Shown in pieces: positions 32,998-41,240 of a DNA stretch of 51,725 bases. Source of the stretch: Candidatus Methanomethylicus oleisabuli (GTDB lineage: Archaea; Thermoproteota; Methanomethylicia; Methanomethylicales; Methanomethylicaceae); the NCBI GenBank assembly GCA_001717025.1, contig MAGU01000082.1:1-51725 (forward strand). Reading direction: 5' to 3'. Position 1 is the stretch's first letter, and each line of letters opens with the position of its first letter. Both the position numbers and the translations under genes were made by a program. Under the pieces are notes generated by a model, which did not search any database, was not told the origin of the DNA, and was given only the letters and a program-made list of their open reading frames with translations.

Positions 32998-33282
32998 CTA
33001 AACGTTGACAGACTTGTTGATCTGGTCCTCCATCATGTGCCCCTTACAGTCGACCCTCACCTTCTTGACGCCGCCGACCTTCTGCACAGCCTCCTTTATC
33101 TCCTGCGCAAGGTAGAACGCTATCGGGCACATCGGGCTTGAAGGTATGAACTCGACGGTGACGTTGCCGTCCGCCTCCTCGACCTTGCTTATGAGCTGCA
33201 TGTCCACCAAGCTCATCCCTGTCTCGGGGTCCATGACCGTCTTAAGCGCTTCTATAACCTTCTCCTCGATCTCCTTGCCCAT
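32998..33282 (-). CDS. MIP18/DUF59 family protein (SufT/PaaD-like)
   Basis: The 94 residues carry the family marks EEKVIEALKTVMDPETGMSLVDMQLI, VEFIPSSPMCPIAFYLAQEIKEAV and VKKVRVDCKGH. DUF59 proteins assist iron-sulfur cluster maturation (SufT, MIP18, PaaD), and the cysteine in the PMCP motif is conserved. Clients here could include the radical SAM enzymes at 7119 and 31433. ATG 33282 is chosen with TGGGA 6 nt upstream. A TATA-like TTTATAAA at about 33317-33324 lies at the right distance. Confidence 0.92.
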   Translation of the reverse strand: MGKEIEEKVIEALKTVMDPETGMSLVDMQLISKVEEADGNVTVEFIPSSPMCPIAFYLAQEIKEAVQKVGGVKKVRVDCKGHMMEDQINKSVNV

Positions 33283-33294
33283 ATGAAATCCCAC

Positions 33295-33656
33295 TATAGA
33301 TTATTCTCCTCTACCGTTTATAAATAGCATCTGTAGGGGGCTGCCACATTCGGGCGGCTGAGGGCAGCATCGCATTGGTGTTGCTCCTCAATGAACAAGC
33401 CGATCCCCTATCAATGGCATACTAGGTCGGCTCACCCTTATGCGGCGAGACCCCGATGACCGGGTGGCACAGGCACGCCGCCGGCAGCGGGTTTGCTTAC
33501 CATCGCGGACAAATTATTCTATAATCTGTCTATATAACTAATTTTTTATATAAATATATTGTATGATGTATCTTAGATAAACCTTTTATATAAATTGAAC
33601 GAGTTGGTATTCAACTTAATTATACTGCAACACACTTGTGGTTGGTGCCCTGATAG
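33295..33656. other. Intergenic region between DUF59 and transporter genes
   Basis: About 360 bases without a gene. The first half is GC-rich, with a possible hairpin (GCTGCC near 33340 pairing with GGCAGC near 33362) and a CCCCGATGACCGGG stretch. The second half (33510-33600) is very AT-rich, with several TATA-like tracts and a repeated TTTTATATAAAT. I cannot assign an RNA or promoter firmly; the AT-rich half probably contains the transporter promoter. Confidence 0.4.
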
Positions 33657-35066
33657 TTGGCTGAAAACTCGTCGGAGAATGTCGGGCGCCCAAGGGACTT
33701 CGCGATATACCTTGGCGCGGTGGCCGTTACCGGTATCGTGCTATGGTTTGCTCTCGACAGCTTCCTTCAGGTTATGGCTGGGACCATATTCATAGCGACG
33801 GTCATCGGGACCCTCATGTTCTGGCGGTTCAGGCTGGCGATTGCATTCATCGGGATAACCTGCCTCCTCGCAACCCAGACGCTTGACATCGCTCACATGA
33901 TCGAGTTCATGAGCATCGACGTGATCATCTTCCTTGTAGCGATGATGATCCTTGTCGACATCGCGAAGGACAGCGGCTTCTTCACATGGCTTCTTGGCAA
34001 GCTCCTCAGGCTAACGAATTATGACCCTAAGAAGGTGCTGATATCCATGATGGTGGTCTCCACCCTCATGGCCGCGATGGTCGACGAGGTCACCTCGATC
34101 CTATTCATCACCGCGATCGTCTTTGAGTACTGCAGGCACTTCGAGCTGGACCCCCTGCCCTACACCCTCTCTTGCGTGCTCGCCACGAACGTCGGCAGCT
34201 CGGCAACGATGCTAGGAAATCCCGTGGGCATACTGATCGGGCTCAGGGGCAACCTGACCTTCGAGGACTTCTTGGTCTGGTCTATGCCGGTCGCTATGAT
34301 GTCGCTCGTGCTCCTGATATTCGTATGCACCTTCTGGTACCGGAAGCCACTCCGGGAGGCGAAGTATAAGGTCGGCGCTCATATGCGGGGGGGCGACAAC
34401 GCACTCTTCGAAGAGATAAGCAATGACAAGATGCGCGAGGTCAAGCTCAGCGGCATCCTGCTCTTCGCCACGATCATAGCTGTCGCCCTCCACTACCGCA
34501 TAGAGCTCCTCCTCGGCGCCGAGAAGTTCACATACCTGCTCGTTGCGGCATTCGCCGGGGCAGGGATAGGTCTACTCTGGAAGCGCAGCAAGGCGCAGCA
34601 CATAGTGGAGCGGGGGGTCGACTGGTGGACCCTCCTCTTCTTCACGTTCCTCTTCGCCAAGGCAGGCGCACTCAAGTACACCGGTCTGACCGACATCCTC
34701 GCTGGCGGGATAGCGTCGATGGCTACATCACAGCTGCAGATAACGACCTTCATGCTATGGTTCAGTGGCATCATGTCCGCCCTCCTTGACAACGTGGTGC
34801 TCATCGCTGCTCTGATCCCCGTTGTGCAGAGCCTAGCCACGATCGGCTTCAACGCTGCGCCGCTTTGGTGGGCCCTCCTCTTCGGCGGCGTCTACGGTGG
34901 CAACATCACGATGATTGGTAGCACCGCCAACATTGTGGCGCTTGGCATGCTTGAGAAGCAGTTCAACTATCACATGCGCTTCTTCAAGTGGCTCGGCATA
35001 GGCATAGCCGGCGGGGTGATACCCATGCTGGTGGGGCAGGTCTGGCTGATGGTATTCTTCCACTGA
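33657..35066 (+). CDS. ArsB/NhaD (IT superfamily) ion transporter
   Basis: This 469-residue membrane protein has about 11-12 helices in two halves, each with the family's inner motif: DEVTSILFITAIVFEYCRHF with ATNVGSSATMLGNPVGILIG in the first, and SALLDNVVLIAALIPVV with YGGNITMIGSTANIVALG in the second. The paired N-x-G-S/T-x-T/G loops are the substrate site of ArsB, NhaD and dicarboxylate transporters. Sodium/proton exchange or anion export is likely, but the substrate is open. The start is TTG 33657 with GGTG upstream. It is transcribed alone. Confidence 0.9.
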   Translation: MAENSSENVGRPRDFAIYLGAVAVTGIVLWFALDSFLQVMAGTIFIATVIGTLMFWRFRLAIAFIGITCLLATQTLDIAHMIEFMSIDVIIFLVAMMILVDIAKDSGFFTWLLGKLLRLTNYDPKKVLISMMVVSTLMAAMVDEVTSILFITAIVFEYCRHFELDPLPYTLSCVLATNVGSSATMLGNPVGILIGLRGNLTFEDFLVWSMPVAMMSLVLLIFVCTFWYRKPLREAKYKVGAHMRGGDNALFEEISNDKMREVKLSGILLFATIIAVALHYRIELLLGAEKFTYLLVAAFAGAGIGLLWKRSKAQHIVERGVDWWTLLFFTFLFAKAGALKYTGLTDILAGGIASMATSQLQITTFMLWFSGIMSALLDNVVLIAALIPVVQSLATIGFNAAPLWWALLFGGVYGGNITMIGSTANIVALGMLEKQFNYHMRFFKWLGIGIAGGVIPMLVGQVWLMVFFH

Positions 35067-35138
35067 TGGGCGGATTGGCATCCGGTCAGCCAATGCCCAA
35101 CATGCCACCGCTGCGGAGCACCGTCGCCAAGCCGCGCG

Positions 35139-35582
35139 TCACTTGGAGCTCACGTTGTGCTCGACTATGTCGTTGATGTACCTCTCTATCCAGCTGTGGC
35201 TGACCAAATCGCTGCCGCCGGTGGCAACGTTCACGAGTGACCTGAAGAAGAACTTCTGGTCGAGCCTCCCCACCGGCACGTTCTTGCTGTCAACGACTAT
35301 GAGCCGCCAGACCTTCTTGTCCCTCATGTGCTTAAGAGCATACTCAAGGGACATATTCTGGTTCACCGTCACGGGGTCTCGTGTCGCCACATCCTTGAGG
35401 CGGGTCTTCTTAGGGTCCAAATTTGCGCCTATAACCCTGAAGACGAGGTCGCTCTCGGTGACGACTCCAATCTTCCCATCCTCAAGCTTAACTATAACGA
35501 ACCCGATGTCGCATTCCATCATCTTATCAACGGCATCTGAAACCGTTTCGTTGCCGTCCAATATCTCTCCCCTATCCTGCAT
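35139..35582 (-). CDS. Paired CBS-domain protein
   Basis: The 147 residues form two CBS motifs (VSDAVDKMMECDIGFVIV...GVVTESDLVFRVI and the later YALKHMRDKKVWRLIVVDS...VGRLDQKFFFRSL), a Bateman module that senses adenine nucleotides or similar ligands. The ATG is the only start, yet the frame stays open 18 codons further upstream in family-like sequence (FFTRPVRYT) before a stop. The true start could thus be a rare codon, or the gene may have lost its beginning. Its partner is not identified. Confidence 0.87.
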   Translation of the reverse strand: MQDRGEILDGNETVSDAVDKMMECDIGFVIVKLEDGKIGVVTESDLVFRVIGANLDPKKTRLKDVATRDPVTVNQNMSLEYALKHMRDKKVWRLIVVDSKNVPVGRLDQKFFFRSLVNVATGGSDLVSHSWIERYINDIVEHNVSSK

Positions 35583-35891
35583 CGTGTACCTTACTGGTCT
35601 AGTGAAGAAGTTGTGGACGGTAGTCGTGATTTCAGCTCACCCAAATCCCACATATAATCCTAATGCCCGAACGCCCGCTGCGAAAGACAGGGCCAGCGCC
35701 GCCCCGCATAGAAATCGGCGTATATCGCATCCAGCAAGCTGCACGCCTGTCCAATACCGCGAATTCCGCACCCCCGTCCATCGATGAACCGCCGTCCGGG
35801 GCCGTCAGGTGCTCCTTTGAGGCGTATCGGGAACACGCATCTTAATATTGGGGGTTGCAGGATATGTAATTTTATCTTAAGGTGGTAAGTA
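35583..35891. other. Intergenic region upstream of the surface-protein gene
   Basis: About 310 bases with no gene apart from the open upstream frame of the CBS protein. TATA-like CTTAATATT (about 35841) and TAATTTTAT (about 35866) precede the surface-protein gene, whose TTG has GGTGG 6 nt before it. Nothing else is seen. Confidence 0.5.
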
Positions 35892-37181
35892 TTGCATCAT
35901 AGGACTTTAGCGGCCTTAGTAATGCTCTCGCTGATCTTCACTTCATTCACGCCGTCCGTAAGCTCAACTGATGCCGCCGTGCAGAGGTATGTGTATCTGG
36001 AGCCGGGATATCAGATCTATATCGACGACTACAGCCTACCTGCTCCTGCAGGCAACTTTACCATCAGCTTCAATCTTGGGTCTCTCTACTACCTATACTC
36101 CGTGAGGGCATTCGGTCCTGAAAACCAGGCCCTCGGCATATCCGGCAACTGGACGCAAGAATCAAGCACCTTCAAGGTCACGGTCCAGGCTGGAGAGCTA
36201 ACGAACTTCAAGGTCATAACGACGCTCATCGGGACAACGACGTACTCATCTAACTACACGACCCCCATCAACTTCTTCCCGTCCATAAACGCCTCGCTGA
36301 GCGCCACGACAACGGTCCGGCTGCCTGCCGGAGCCGAGCTGCTCGAATTCAACGAGACCGGCGTCTCCCAGTCCACCATCGATGGGGTGATCCTCCTCTC
36401 CGGGTCGATCCAGACGACGCCAGGCGCCCACTACTACAGCAACGTAACCTACAACGGCACATTTGACCTCTTGGCTATACAGTCGTTGGAGCGGACCATT
36501 GAGGTCCACGCCGCCGGCGAGCACGTCCGCGAGTCCTTCAAGCTCATAAATGTCGGGAACGTCAAGGCTACGAGCGTCACGTTGGGCATCCCTGAAGGCG
36601 CCACAAACCTGCGCGCCTACGACCTGATCGGCAACCTCCCCATGACTTTCGGCGACGACAACGTGACCATCGCCTTCCACGCCAGGATACTCACGGGCGA
36701 GTTCGCCGCCTTCACGCTCGAATACGACCTTCCTCAGTCCTCGATCTCCATGAGCGGAAACACAATCTCCGTCTCCGGAAGCCTCCTGCCTGAATGGTGC
36801 AACTTCCTCGTCCGGCAGCTCAACCTGACCGTCGTGATGCCAGAAGGCAGCTCGAACGCGGTGGTGCAGGGCGGGACGGTCAATACGAGCGGTGGCAAGA
36901 CAATTGCATCATTCTCCAACGTGAGCCTAACGCCGTTCTTCAATGCAGATTACTCTCTATCCTTCTCCTACTCCCCGGTCGCTACAATGAGCTGGGGTGC
37001 CGCTATTGCGGTCATTATCGTGGTTGCCGTTGCTGCATATCTGGCATACCTCGCCTTCAGGCGTAGAAGGGTTGCCCATGACGAAGGCAATGCCCGCGCG
37101 CCCGCGCAGCAACCATCGCCCTCCCGGCAACCCCCTCCATCGCCCCGCGACCATTCAAAGGGCCAGAAAGCCAAGAAGTAA
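35892..37181 (+). CDS. Exported, C-terminally anchored surface protein rich in N-glycosylation sites
   Basis: The 429 residues start with a signal peptide (LAALVMLSLIFTSFTPSVSS). A beta-rich extracellular region of about 330 residues carries at least eleven N-x-S/T sequons (for example NFT, NWT, NYT, NVT, NGT, NLT). One membrane helix (AAIAVIIVVAVAAYLAYLAF, about 371-390) is followed by a basic, proline-rich cytoplasmic tail with lysines at the end. I know no family; it looks like an S-layer-type or envelope glycoprotein. TTG 35892 has AAGGTGG at good spacing. The next gene is dolichol-kinase-like. Confidence 0.7.
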   Translation: MHHRTLAALVMLSLIFTSFTPSVSSTDAAVQRYVYLEPGYQIYIDDYSLPAPAGNFTISFNLGSLYYLYSVRAFGPENQALGISGNWTQESSTFKVTVQAGELTNFKVITTLIGTTTYSSNYTTPINFFPSINASLSATTTVRLPAGAELLEFNETGVSQSTIDGVILLSGSIQTTPGAHYYSNVTYNGTFDLLAIQSLERTIEVHAAGEHVRESFKLINVGNVKATSVTLGIPEGATNLRAYDLIGNLPMTFGDDNVTIAFHARILTGEFAAFTLEYDLPQSSISMSGNTISVSGSLLPEWCNFLVRQLNLTVVMPEGSSNAVVQGGTVNTSGGKTIASFSNVSLTPFFNADYSLSFSYSPVATMSWGAAIAVIIVVAVAAYLAYLAFRRRRVAHDEGNARAPAQQPSPSRQPPPSPRDHSKGQKAKK

Positions 37182-37328
37182 AAGGCAGCCGTCATGGCAA
37201 CGTTATCTCCAACCTTCATTCGTACTCTTCCTCAAGTCGCCTTCGCTGGCGCCTCCACGCCACCTGCGCCGCCGCGCCATCCTTCTACAAAAGGTTGATA
37301 AAGTCCTGCATCCAAGTGTGTGCAACAC

Positions 37329-38051
37329 ATGAGCCGAGCTGATTACATGGTTTTCGGCCTTCACTTCGAGACGCTCGTGCACACTAATCCGACACAGGAA
37401 CTATTGATAGCATTTCTGATGTTTGCGTACCTTCTGGCGGTCGTATTCGGTACAAAGTTCACATATGAGAGCATGATGAAGCACAACTTCGACAAGGGCG
37501 TGGCAGTGTACTACAACCGCAAGATCATCCACATCTTAGGCGCGGGGGTGATCACGCTCCTCTTCCCGATATGCTTCACCGCCCTCACAATCCCTGCGAC
37601 ATTGGTATTGCTCCTCGTTCTTATCATATACCTCCCCCACCGCACGAACCGGCTACTGTACTGGTTCCAGGTACCTGAAAATGCATACGAAGTAAACTTT
37701 GCGATCGCATGGGGCATAGTGATTGCCTTCTCTTGGTTCTTCCTAGGAGACCCGATATACGGGGTCATCCCCGCCCTCTTCATGGCTTTCGGAGACGCGG
37801 TCACGGGGCTCGTGAGGAACGCCGTCTTCAAGAGGCGGACCAAACACTGGATAGGCAACTTAGCCATGCTCTTTGTCTGCCTCCCGATAGGGTGGTTCTA
37901 TGCCGGCACGGCTGGGCTCGTAGCAGCGGTCGTCGCCTCGATCGCAGAGCACTTCGAGTACAAGCCTATAGACGACAACATATTGATCACCTTAACCTCC
38001 TTTGTTACCCTGCTTATTCTGAGGGGGGCTCTGACCGTTCGCGCCGGCTAG
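37329..38051 (+). CDS. Dolichol/polyprenol kinase or CDP-lipid (SEC59/CdsA-like) membrane protein
   Basis: The 240 residues form about seven membrane helices. The family marks are YNRKIIHILGAGVITLLFP at the first cytoplasmic side, FMAFGDAVTGLVRNAVFKRRTK (the D-A-V/A and basic loop), HWIGNLAMLFVCLPIGW, and ASIAEHFEYKPIDDNILI at the end (the E...DDN motif). Relatives phosphorylate dolichol, phytol or diacylglycerol with CTP. GTG 37320 is in frame, but ATG 37329 is preferred. It follows a heavily sequon-bearing surface protein, consistent with supplying lipid carrier for N-glycosylation. Confidence 0.82.
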   Translation: MSRADYMVFGLHFETLVHTNPTQELLIAFLMFAYLLAVVFGTKFTYESMMKHNFDKGVAVYYNRKIIHILGAGVITLLFPICFTALTIPATLVLLLVLIIYLPHRTNRLLYWFQVPENAYEVNFAIAWGIVIAFSWFFLGDPIYGVIPALFMAFGDAVTGLVRNAVFKRRTKHWIGNLAMLFVCLPIGWFYAGTAGLVAAVVASIAEHFEYKPIDDNILITLTSFVTLLILRGALTVRAG

Positions 38052-38092
38052 AACAACAAAAAATAAAACTGACCCGCCCACACTCTTCTCTC

Positions 38093-38168
38093 AGCCCGGT
38101 GGTGTAGCGGCCAAGCATAGCGGGCTTTGGCCCCGCCGACAAGAGTTCGAATCTCTTCCGGGCTACCA
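38093..38168 (+). tRNA. tRNA-Gln (anticodon TTG), CCA encoded
   Basis: The acceptor AGCCCGG pairs with CCGGGCT. The anticodon stem is GCGGG/CCCGC with loop CTTTGGC, giving TTG. The T arm is AAGAGTTCGAATCTCTT. CCA at 38166-38168 is encoded. An A-rich AAAAAATAAAA about 30 nt upstream may be its promoter. Confidence 0.95.
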
Positions 38169-38523
38169 CCTCCTTCGTCTACGGTACTGCTATCATACAA
38201 AGCGCCTCTAGCGCCCTTTGAATGATGGCGCCAATGATGCCTCGGCGCGCGCCGTGGGGCGATGAGTCCGATCGATGTGGGGCCCTTGCAAATTTGCTCT
38301 TCTGAGCTATCTGCATAAATGCCATGGCCGACAGGCGCTGCTATGGCTCCAAAGCGTTGAATTCGGTCGAAGCGAACGTCGAGATCTGCTAAACTTTGCG
38401 ATCGCCTTTCCTGCCCCGCATCCTAATCATTCTTGCATTGCGCCACTTTGTCTCGCCCATCAGTGAATTTATGACTAACCGCCCATCATTCATTTAAATT
38501 TAAATAAATGTATCCTTCCCATT
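38169..38523. other. Intergenic region between tRNA-Gln and the acyl-CoA synthetase gene
   Basis: About 355 bases with no open frame of note. It includes ATGATGGCGCCAATGATG and a GGCGCGCGCC palindrome near 38243-38255, and ends with a strong AT tract that is the promoter of the following gene. I considered a box C/D RNA here but the box order does not hold up. Confidence 0.4.
38491..38508 (+). promoter_or_regulatory. TATA box of the acyl-CoA synthetase gene
   Basis: CATTTAAATTTAAATAAA, an almost perfect palindrome, is centred about 26 nt before ATG 38524. That places transcription start on the start codon (leaderless mRNA). Confidence 0.6.
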
Positions 38524-40248
38524 ATGCATGCTGGAGGCATATCAACGTCATACCTTGAGCGACCTTGGCTCAATCTTTACCCGCCGAACGTCAATATCGA
38601 TATGGAGGTTGAACAGGTACCGCTCTTCTCACTAGTTGATGACTCCATTCTGCGCTATCCAGACCGCGCAGCGATGGTCTATCTTGGCACGACCATAACC
38701 TACAGGCAGCTTGGTGGCTACATCGACCGGACGGCCGAGGCGCTCTTTTCAATGGGCATCAAAAAGGGTTCCGTCGTCGCGATCTACCTCCCCAACTGCC
38801 CACAGTTCGCGATGGCGTTCTATGCGCTGCTGAAGATTGGGGCGATACCTACCGCCGTCAGCTTCCTATACACGCCCCGCGAGATGAGGCAGCAGCTCTC
38901 CGACTCCGGCGCCGAATGCGTCATAATGCTCGATCTGATGTACGAAAAGCAGATGCAGATGCTGAGCGAGCTGAAGATAGAAAAGGTCATACTCACGAGC
39001 CTTGTATGCTTCCTGTCTCCGGTGAAGCGGCTCTTTGGGCGGCTGGCTGGGAAGATCCCGAAGTTCACCCCGCCTGAAGGCACGAGCCCCCCATTCCTAG
39101 AGCAGCTCATCGCTCCCCTCTCCGGAAAGGTATACCCGAAGGCCGATGTGAAGCCGGGCGATGTCGCCTTGATATCCTACACTGCCGGCACAACCGGACT
39201 GCCAAAGGGCATTAAGCTGACCCACTACAATTTCGTCGCCGGCATGAGGCAGGTGCTGGAGTTCTCCAACGGCTACGACCTCGGCAAATCGAACTACCTG
39301 TTGTCTTACCTTCCGTTCTTCCACATCTATGCGCAGTCGATAATGCTCACCGCTGGGCTGGCAAAGGGGATGACCTTGGTCGTGATCCCGGTTCCCAAGT
39401 TCGATGAGATCTTGTCGATGATCGACAAGTACGCGGTGTCGATGTTCTTCGGCGTGCCCGCATCGTATAGCCTTATGCTGAAGCACCTCCATGGTGACAA
39501 GTACCGCCTCAGGTCGCTGAGGATCTGCTTCAGCGGCGCCGACAAGATGCCCCCTAACGTCATGAGGGAGTTCTCACAGCTTACCGGCGCCCCTATTGCT
39601 GAGGGCTACGGCCTCACGGAGACCTGCGGGGCTGCGCTGGCCCAGCTATGCAGAGGGCAGAAGGATGGATCCGTAGGCATACCTCTACCGATGACATACG
39701 CCGCGATACTCAATCCGGAGGCGGACGAGTTCGTCCCAGTTGGCAAGGTGGGCGAGATCGCTGTCTGCGGTCCACAGGTCACGACAGAGGTCTGGAGGAA
39801 CCCAGAGCGGACAGCCAAGTACTTCGCGACCGTCGGGGGCAAGAGGTGGCTGAGGACCGGAGATATAGGGATGATGGACGACGAGGGTTGGTTCTATTTC
39901 GTTGAGCGCATAAAGGACATCATAAAGTACAAGGGCTTCCAGGTATTCCCCAAGGAGCTCGAGCGCATAATGTGCGCGCACCCTGCCATCAAGGAGGCGG
40001 CTGTCATTGGTGTATCCGCTAAGGAGGGATATCAGGTGATCAAAGCGTTCATAGTCTTGAAGGATGGCATGCTTGGCAAGGTCAGCAAGGAGCAGATAAC
40101 CGACTTCTGCAGCCAGAACCTTGCCCCTTACAAGATTCCCAAGGAGATCGAGTTCATAGACGAGCTGCCAAGGAACCGGCTAGGCAAGGTGATGAGGGAG
40201 GACCTGCGCGAGCGCGAGAACCACGCCAACGGCAACCACACGAAGTAG
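38524..40248 (+). CDS. Long/medium-chain acyl-CoA synthetase (AMP-binding)
   Basis: This 574-residue ANL-superfamily ligase has the phosphate loop YTAGTTGLPKGIKLTH, the signature EGYGLTETCGAALAQ, LRTGDIGMMDDEGWFYFVERIKD with the AMP-binding aspartate and hinge, and IKYKGFQVFPKELE. The catalytic lysine lies in the C-terminal NRLGKVMRED. It activates a carboxylic acid to its CoA ester through an acyl-adenylate. The chain length is not evident. ATG 38524 agrees with a strong TATA box. The gene has no operon partner. Confidence 0.92.
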   Translation: MHAGGISTSYLERPWLNLYPPNVNIDMEVEQVPLFSLVDDSILRYPDRAAMVYLGTTITYRQLGGYIDRTAEALFSMGIKKGSVVAIYLPNCPQFAMAFYALLKIGAIPTAVSFLYTPREMRQQLSDSGAECVIMLDLMYEKQMQMLSELKIEKVILTSLVCFLSPVKRLFGRLAGKIPKFTPPEGTSPPFLEQLIAPLSGKVYPKADVKPGDVALISYTAGTTGLPKGIKLTHYNFVAGMRQVLEFSNGYDLGKSNYLLSYLPFFHIYAQSIMLTAGLAKGMTLVVIPVPKFDEILSMIDKYAVSMFFGVPASYSLMLKHLHGDKYRLRSLRICFSGADKMPPNVMREFSQLTGAPIAEGYGLTETCGAALAQLCRGQKDGSVGIPLPMTYAAILNPEADEFVPVGKVGEIAVCGPQVTTEVWRNPERTAKYFATVGGKRWLRTGDIGMMDDEGWFYFVERIKDIIKYKGFQVFPKELERIMCAHPAIKEAAVIGVSAKEGYQVIKAFIVLKDGMLGKVSKEQITDFCSQNLAPYKIPKEIEFIDELPRNRLGKVMREDLRERENHANGNHTK

Positions 40249-40359
40249 TTGCCTTTACTTTATGTGCATGCTGCCAACCCTGCACTGGGGTATACATAGT
40301 GGACTACATGCCCTAAACGTTTATTGGCGCTTTGCATAAGTGCGTTATTACTGGGTAAT

Positions 40360-40779
40360 TTCATAGCAAGCCAAATACTGATGGGCCCACTGAACGCAGG
40401 AGCGGCAAGTGATGTCCAGGTCAATACCTTATATCTGCGGCACATGGTTTGTAGGGGGATGTTCAGTGAGCCCGCCTCAAAGGTATTCGAGGGGGGGCTT
40501 GCGATAGCTGAGATGAAGCGCTATAAACTGATCGCAGAGAGGATGGACTATCTGGGCGGGAACCCTGCAACCAACATGCACGCATCAAGTTCGGCAAGAC
40601 CGTAAAGGGGGGCGCTCCCGGACATGAAGGCGGAGGAAGAAGCAATTGCCATCTACAAGCAGACTGTAGGAGCCGCGATGGAAGAGAATGACTGTGCTAC
40701 AGCGCTCCTCTTAGAGGAGATCTTGAAGGACGAGGAGGGTCGCCACTACAAGTTATCGACACCACTGGAAAATGATTAG
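40360..40779 (+). pseudogene. Decayed bacterioferritin-like gene
   Basis: Pieces in three frames make one bacterioferritin. DVQVNTLYLRHMVCRGMFSE and AERMDYLGGNPATN are in the first; IKFGKTVKGG is shifted near 40580; MKAEEEAIAIYKQTVGAAME and LLLEEILKDEEGRHYKLS, ending at a TAG at 40777, are shifted again near 40620. Metal ligands are also lost: the usual EMKHAE reads EMKRYK, and the terminal E-x-H pattern reads DEEGRHY. Frameshifts plus substituted ligands mean genuine decay rather than sequencing error. No usable start is visible. Confidence 0.82.
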
Positions 40780-40988
40780 TGAACCTAATAACTTTATATA
40801 AATAAAACAATTTATTATATTTTTTCCCCATGTTTTTATACAACTGTTTAAATCCATCAACATCATTGCGCCTCCATCAGCTACCATAACCCCCATTAAC
40901 GCCACTTGTTGATGGTACATCCTTACCATAACTCTTTTTAATATCATGGACCATGATTATCATCAGAAGCTCTTGGAGTAGATTCGCG
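40780..40988. other. AT-rich promoter region of the small zinc-ribbon gene
   Basis: About 200 bases, strongly AT-rich at the start (AACTTTATATAAATAAAAC near 40790), with a second TATA-like TTTTTAATATC near 40935 that better fits the small gene at 40989. No coding frame is supported. Confidence 0.4.
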
Positions 40989-41132
40989 ATGGCCAAGTGT
41001 CCGAAATGCGGCGTAGAAGTTGCTAAGCCAACCAAGACCTGGCGCTTAGCACCTAAGGGTAAGAAAGCAATCACGATTGGCCTGTACAAGTGTTCAGGCT
41101 GTGGTGCATTCTTCAGGGCAGCTCAAAAGTAA
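40989..41132 (+). CDS. 47-residue zinc-ribbon protein
   Basis: This 47-residue protein begins MAKCPKCGVEVAKPTKTWRL and contains a second cysteine pair, YKCSGCGAFFRA, at the end: a single compact C-x2-C...C-x2-C zinc ribbon with a basic centre. It resembles small archaeal ribbon proteins that accompany transcription or translation, but I cannot name it. GGAG about 10 nt before the ATG supports translation. The intact, economical frame argues that it is real. Confidence 0.75.
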   Translation: MAKCPKCGVEVAKPTKTWRLAPKGKKAITIGLYKCSGCGAFFRAAQK

Positions 41133-41240
41133 GCGGCGCCCCAGTTTCCCTTTTTTTGTCCTAATCTCTTATCCCAAGATCAGCGCCGCCCTGCCTCCCT
41201 TTTTGCCCATGATTTAGGCGCCGGGTATGGGCTAGATCCT

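Noticed and set aside
38215-38310. Box C/D guide RNA downstream of tRNA-Gln
   Set aside because: ATGATG and GCGATGA resemble C boxes and a CTGA occurs later, but there is no D'/C' pair at suitable spacing and no terminal stem.
40324-40605. 93-codon intact membrane-like protein
   Set aside because: It is the first in-frame part of the decayed bacterioferritin preceded by unrelated hydrophobic codons; the continuation is in other frames.
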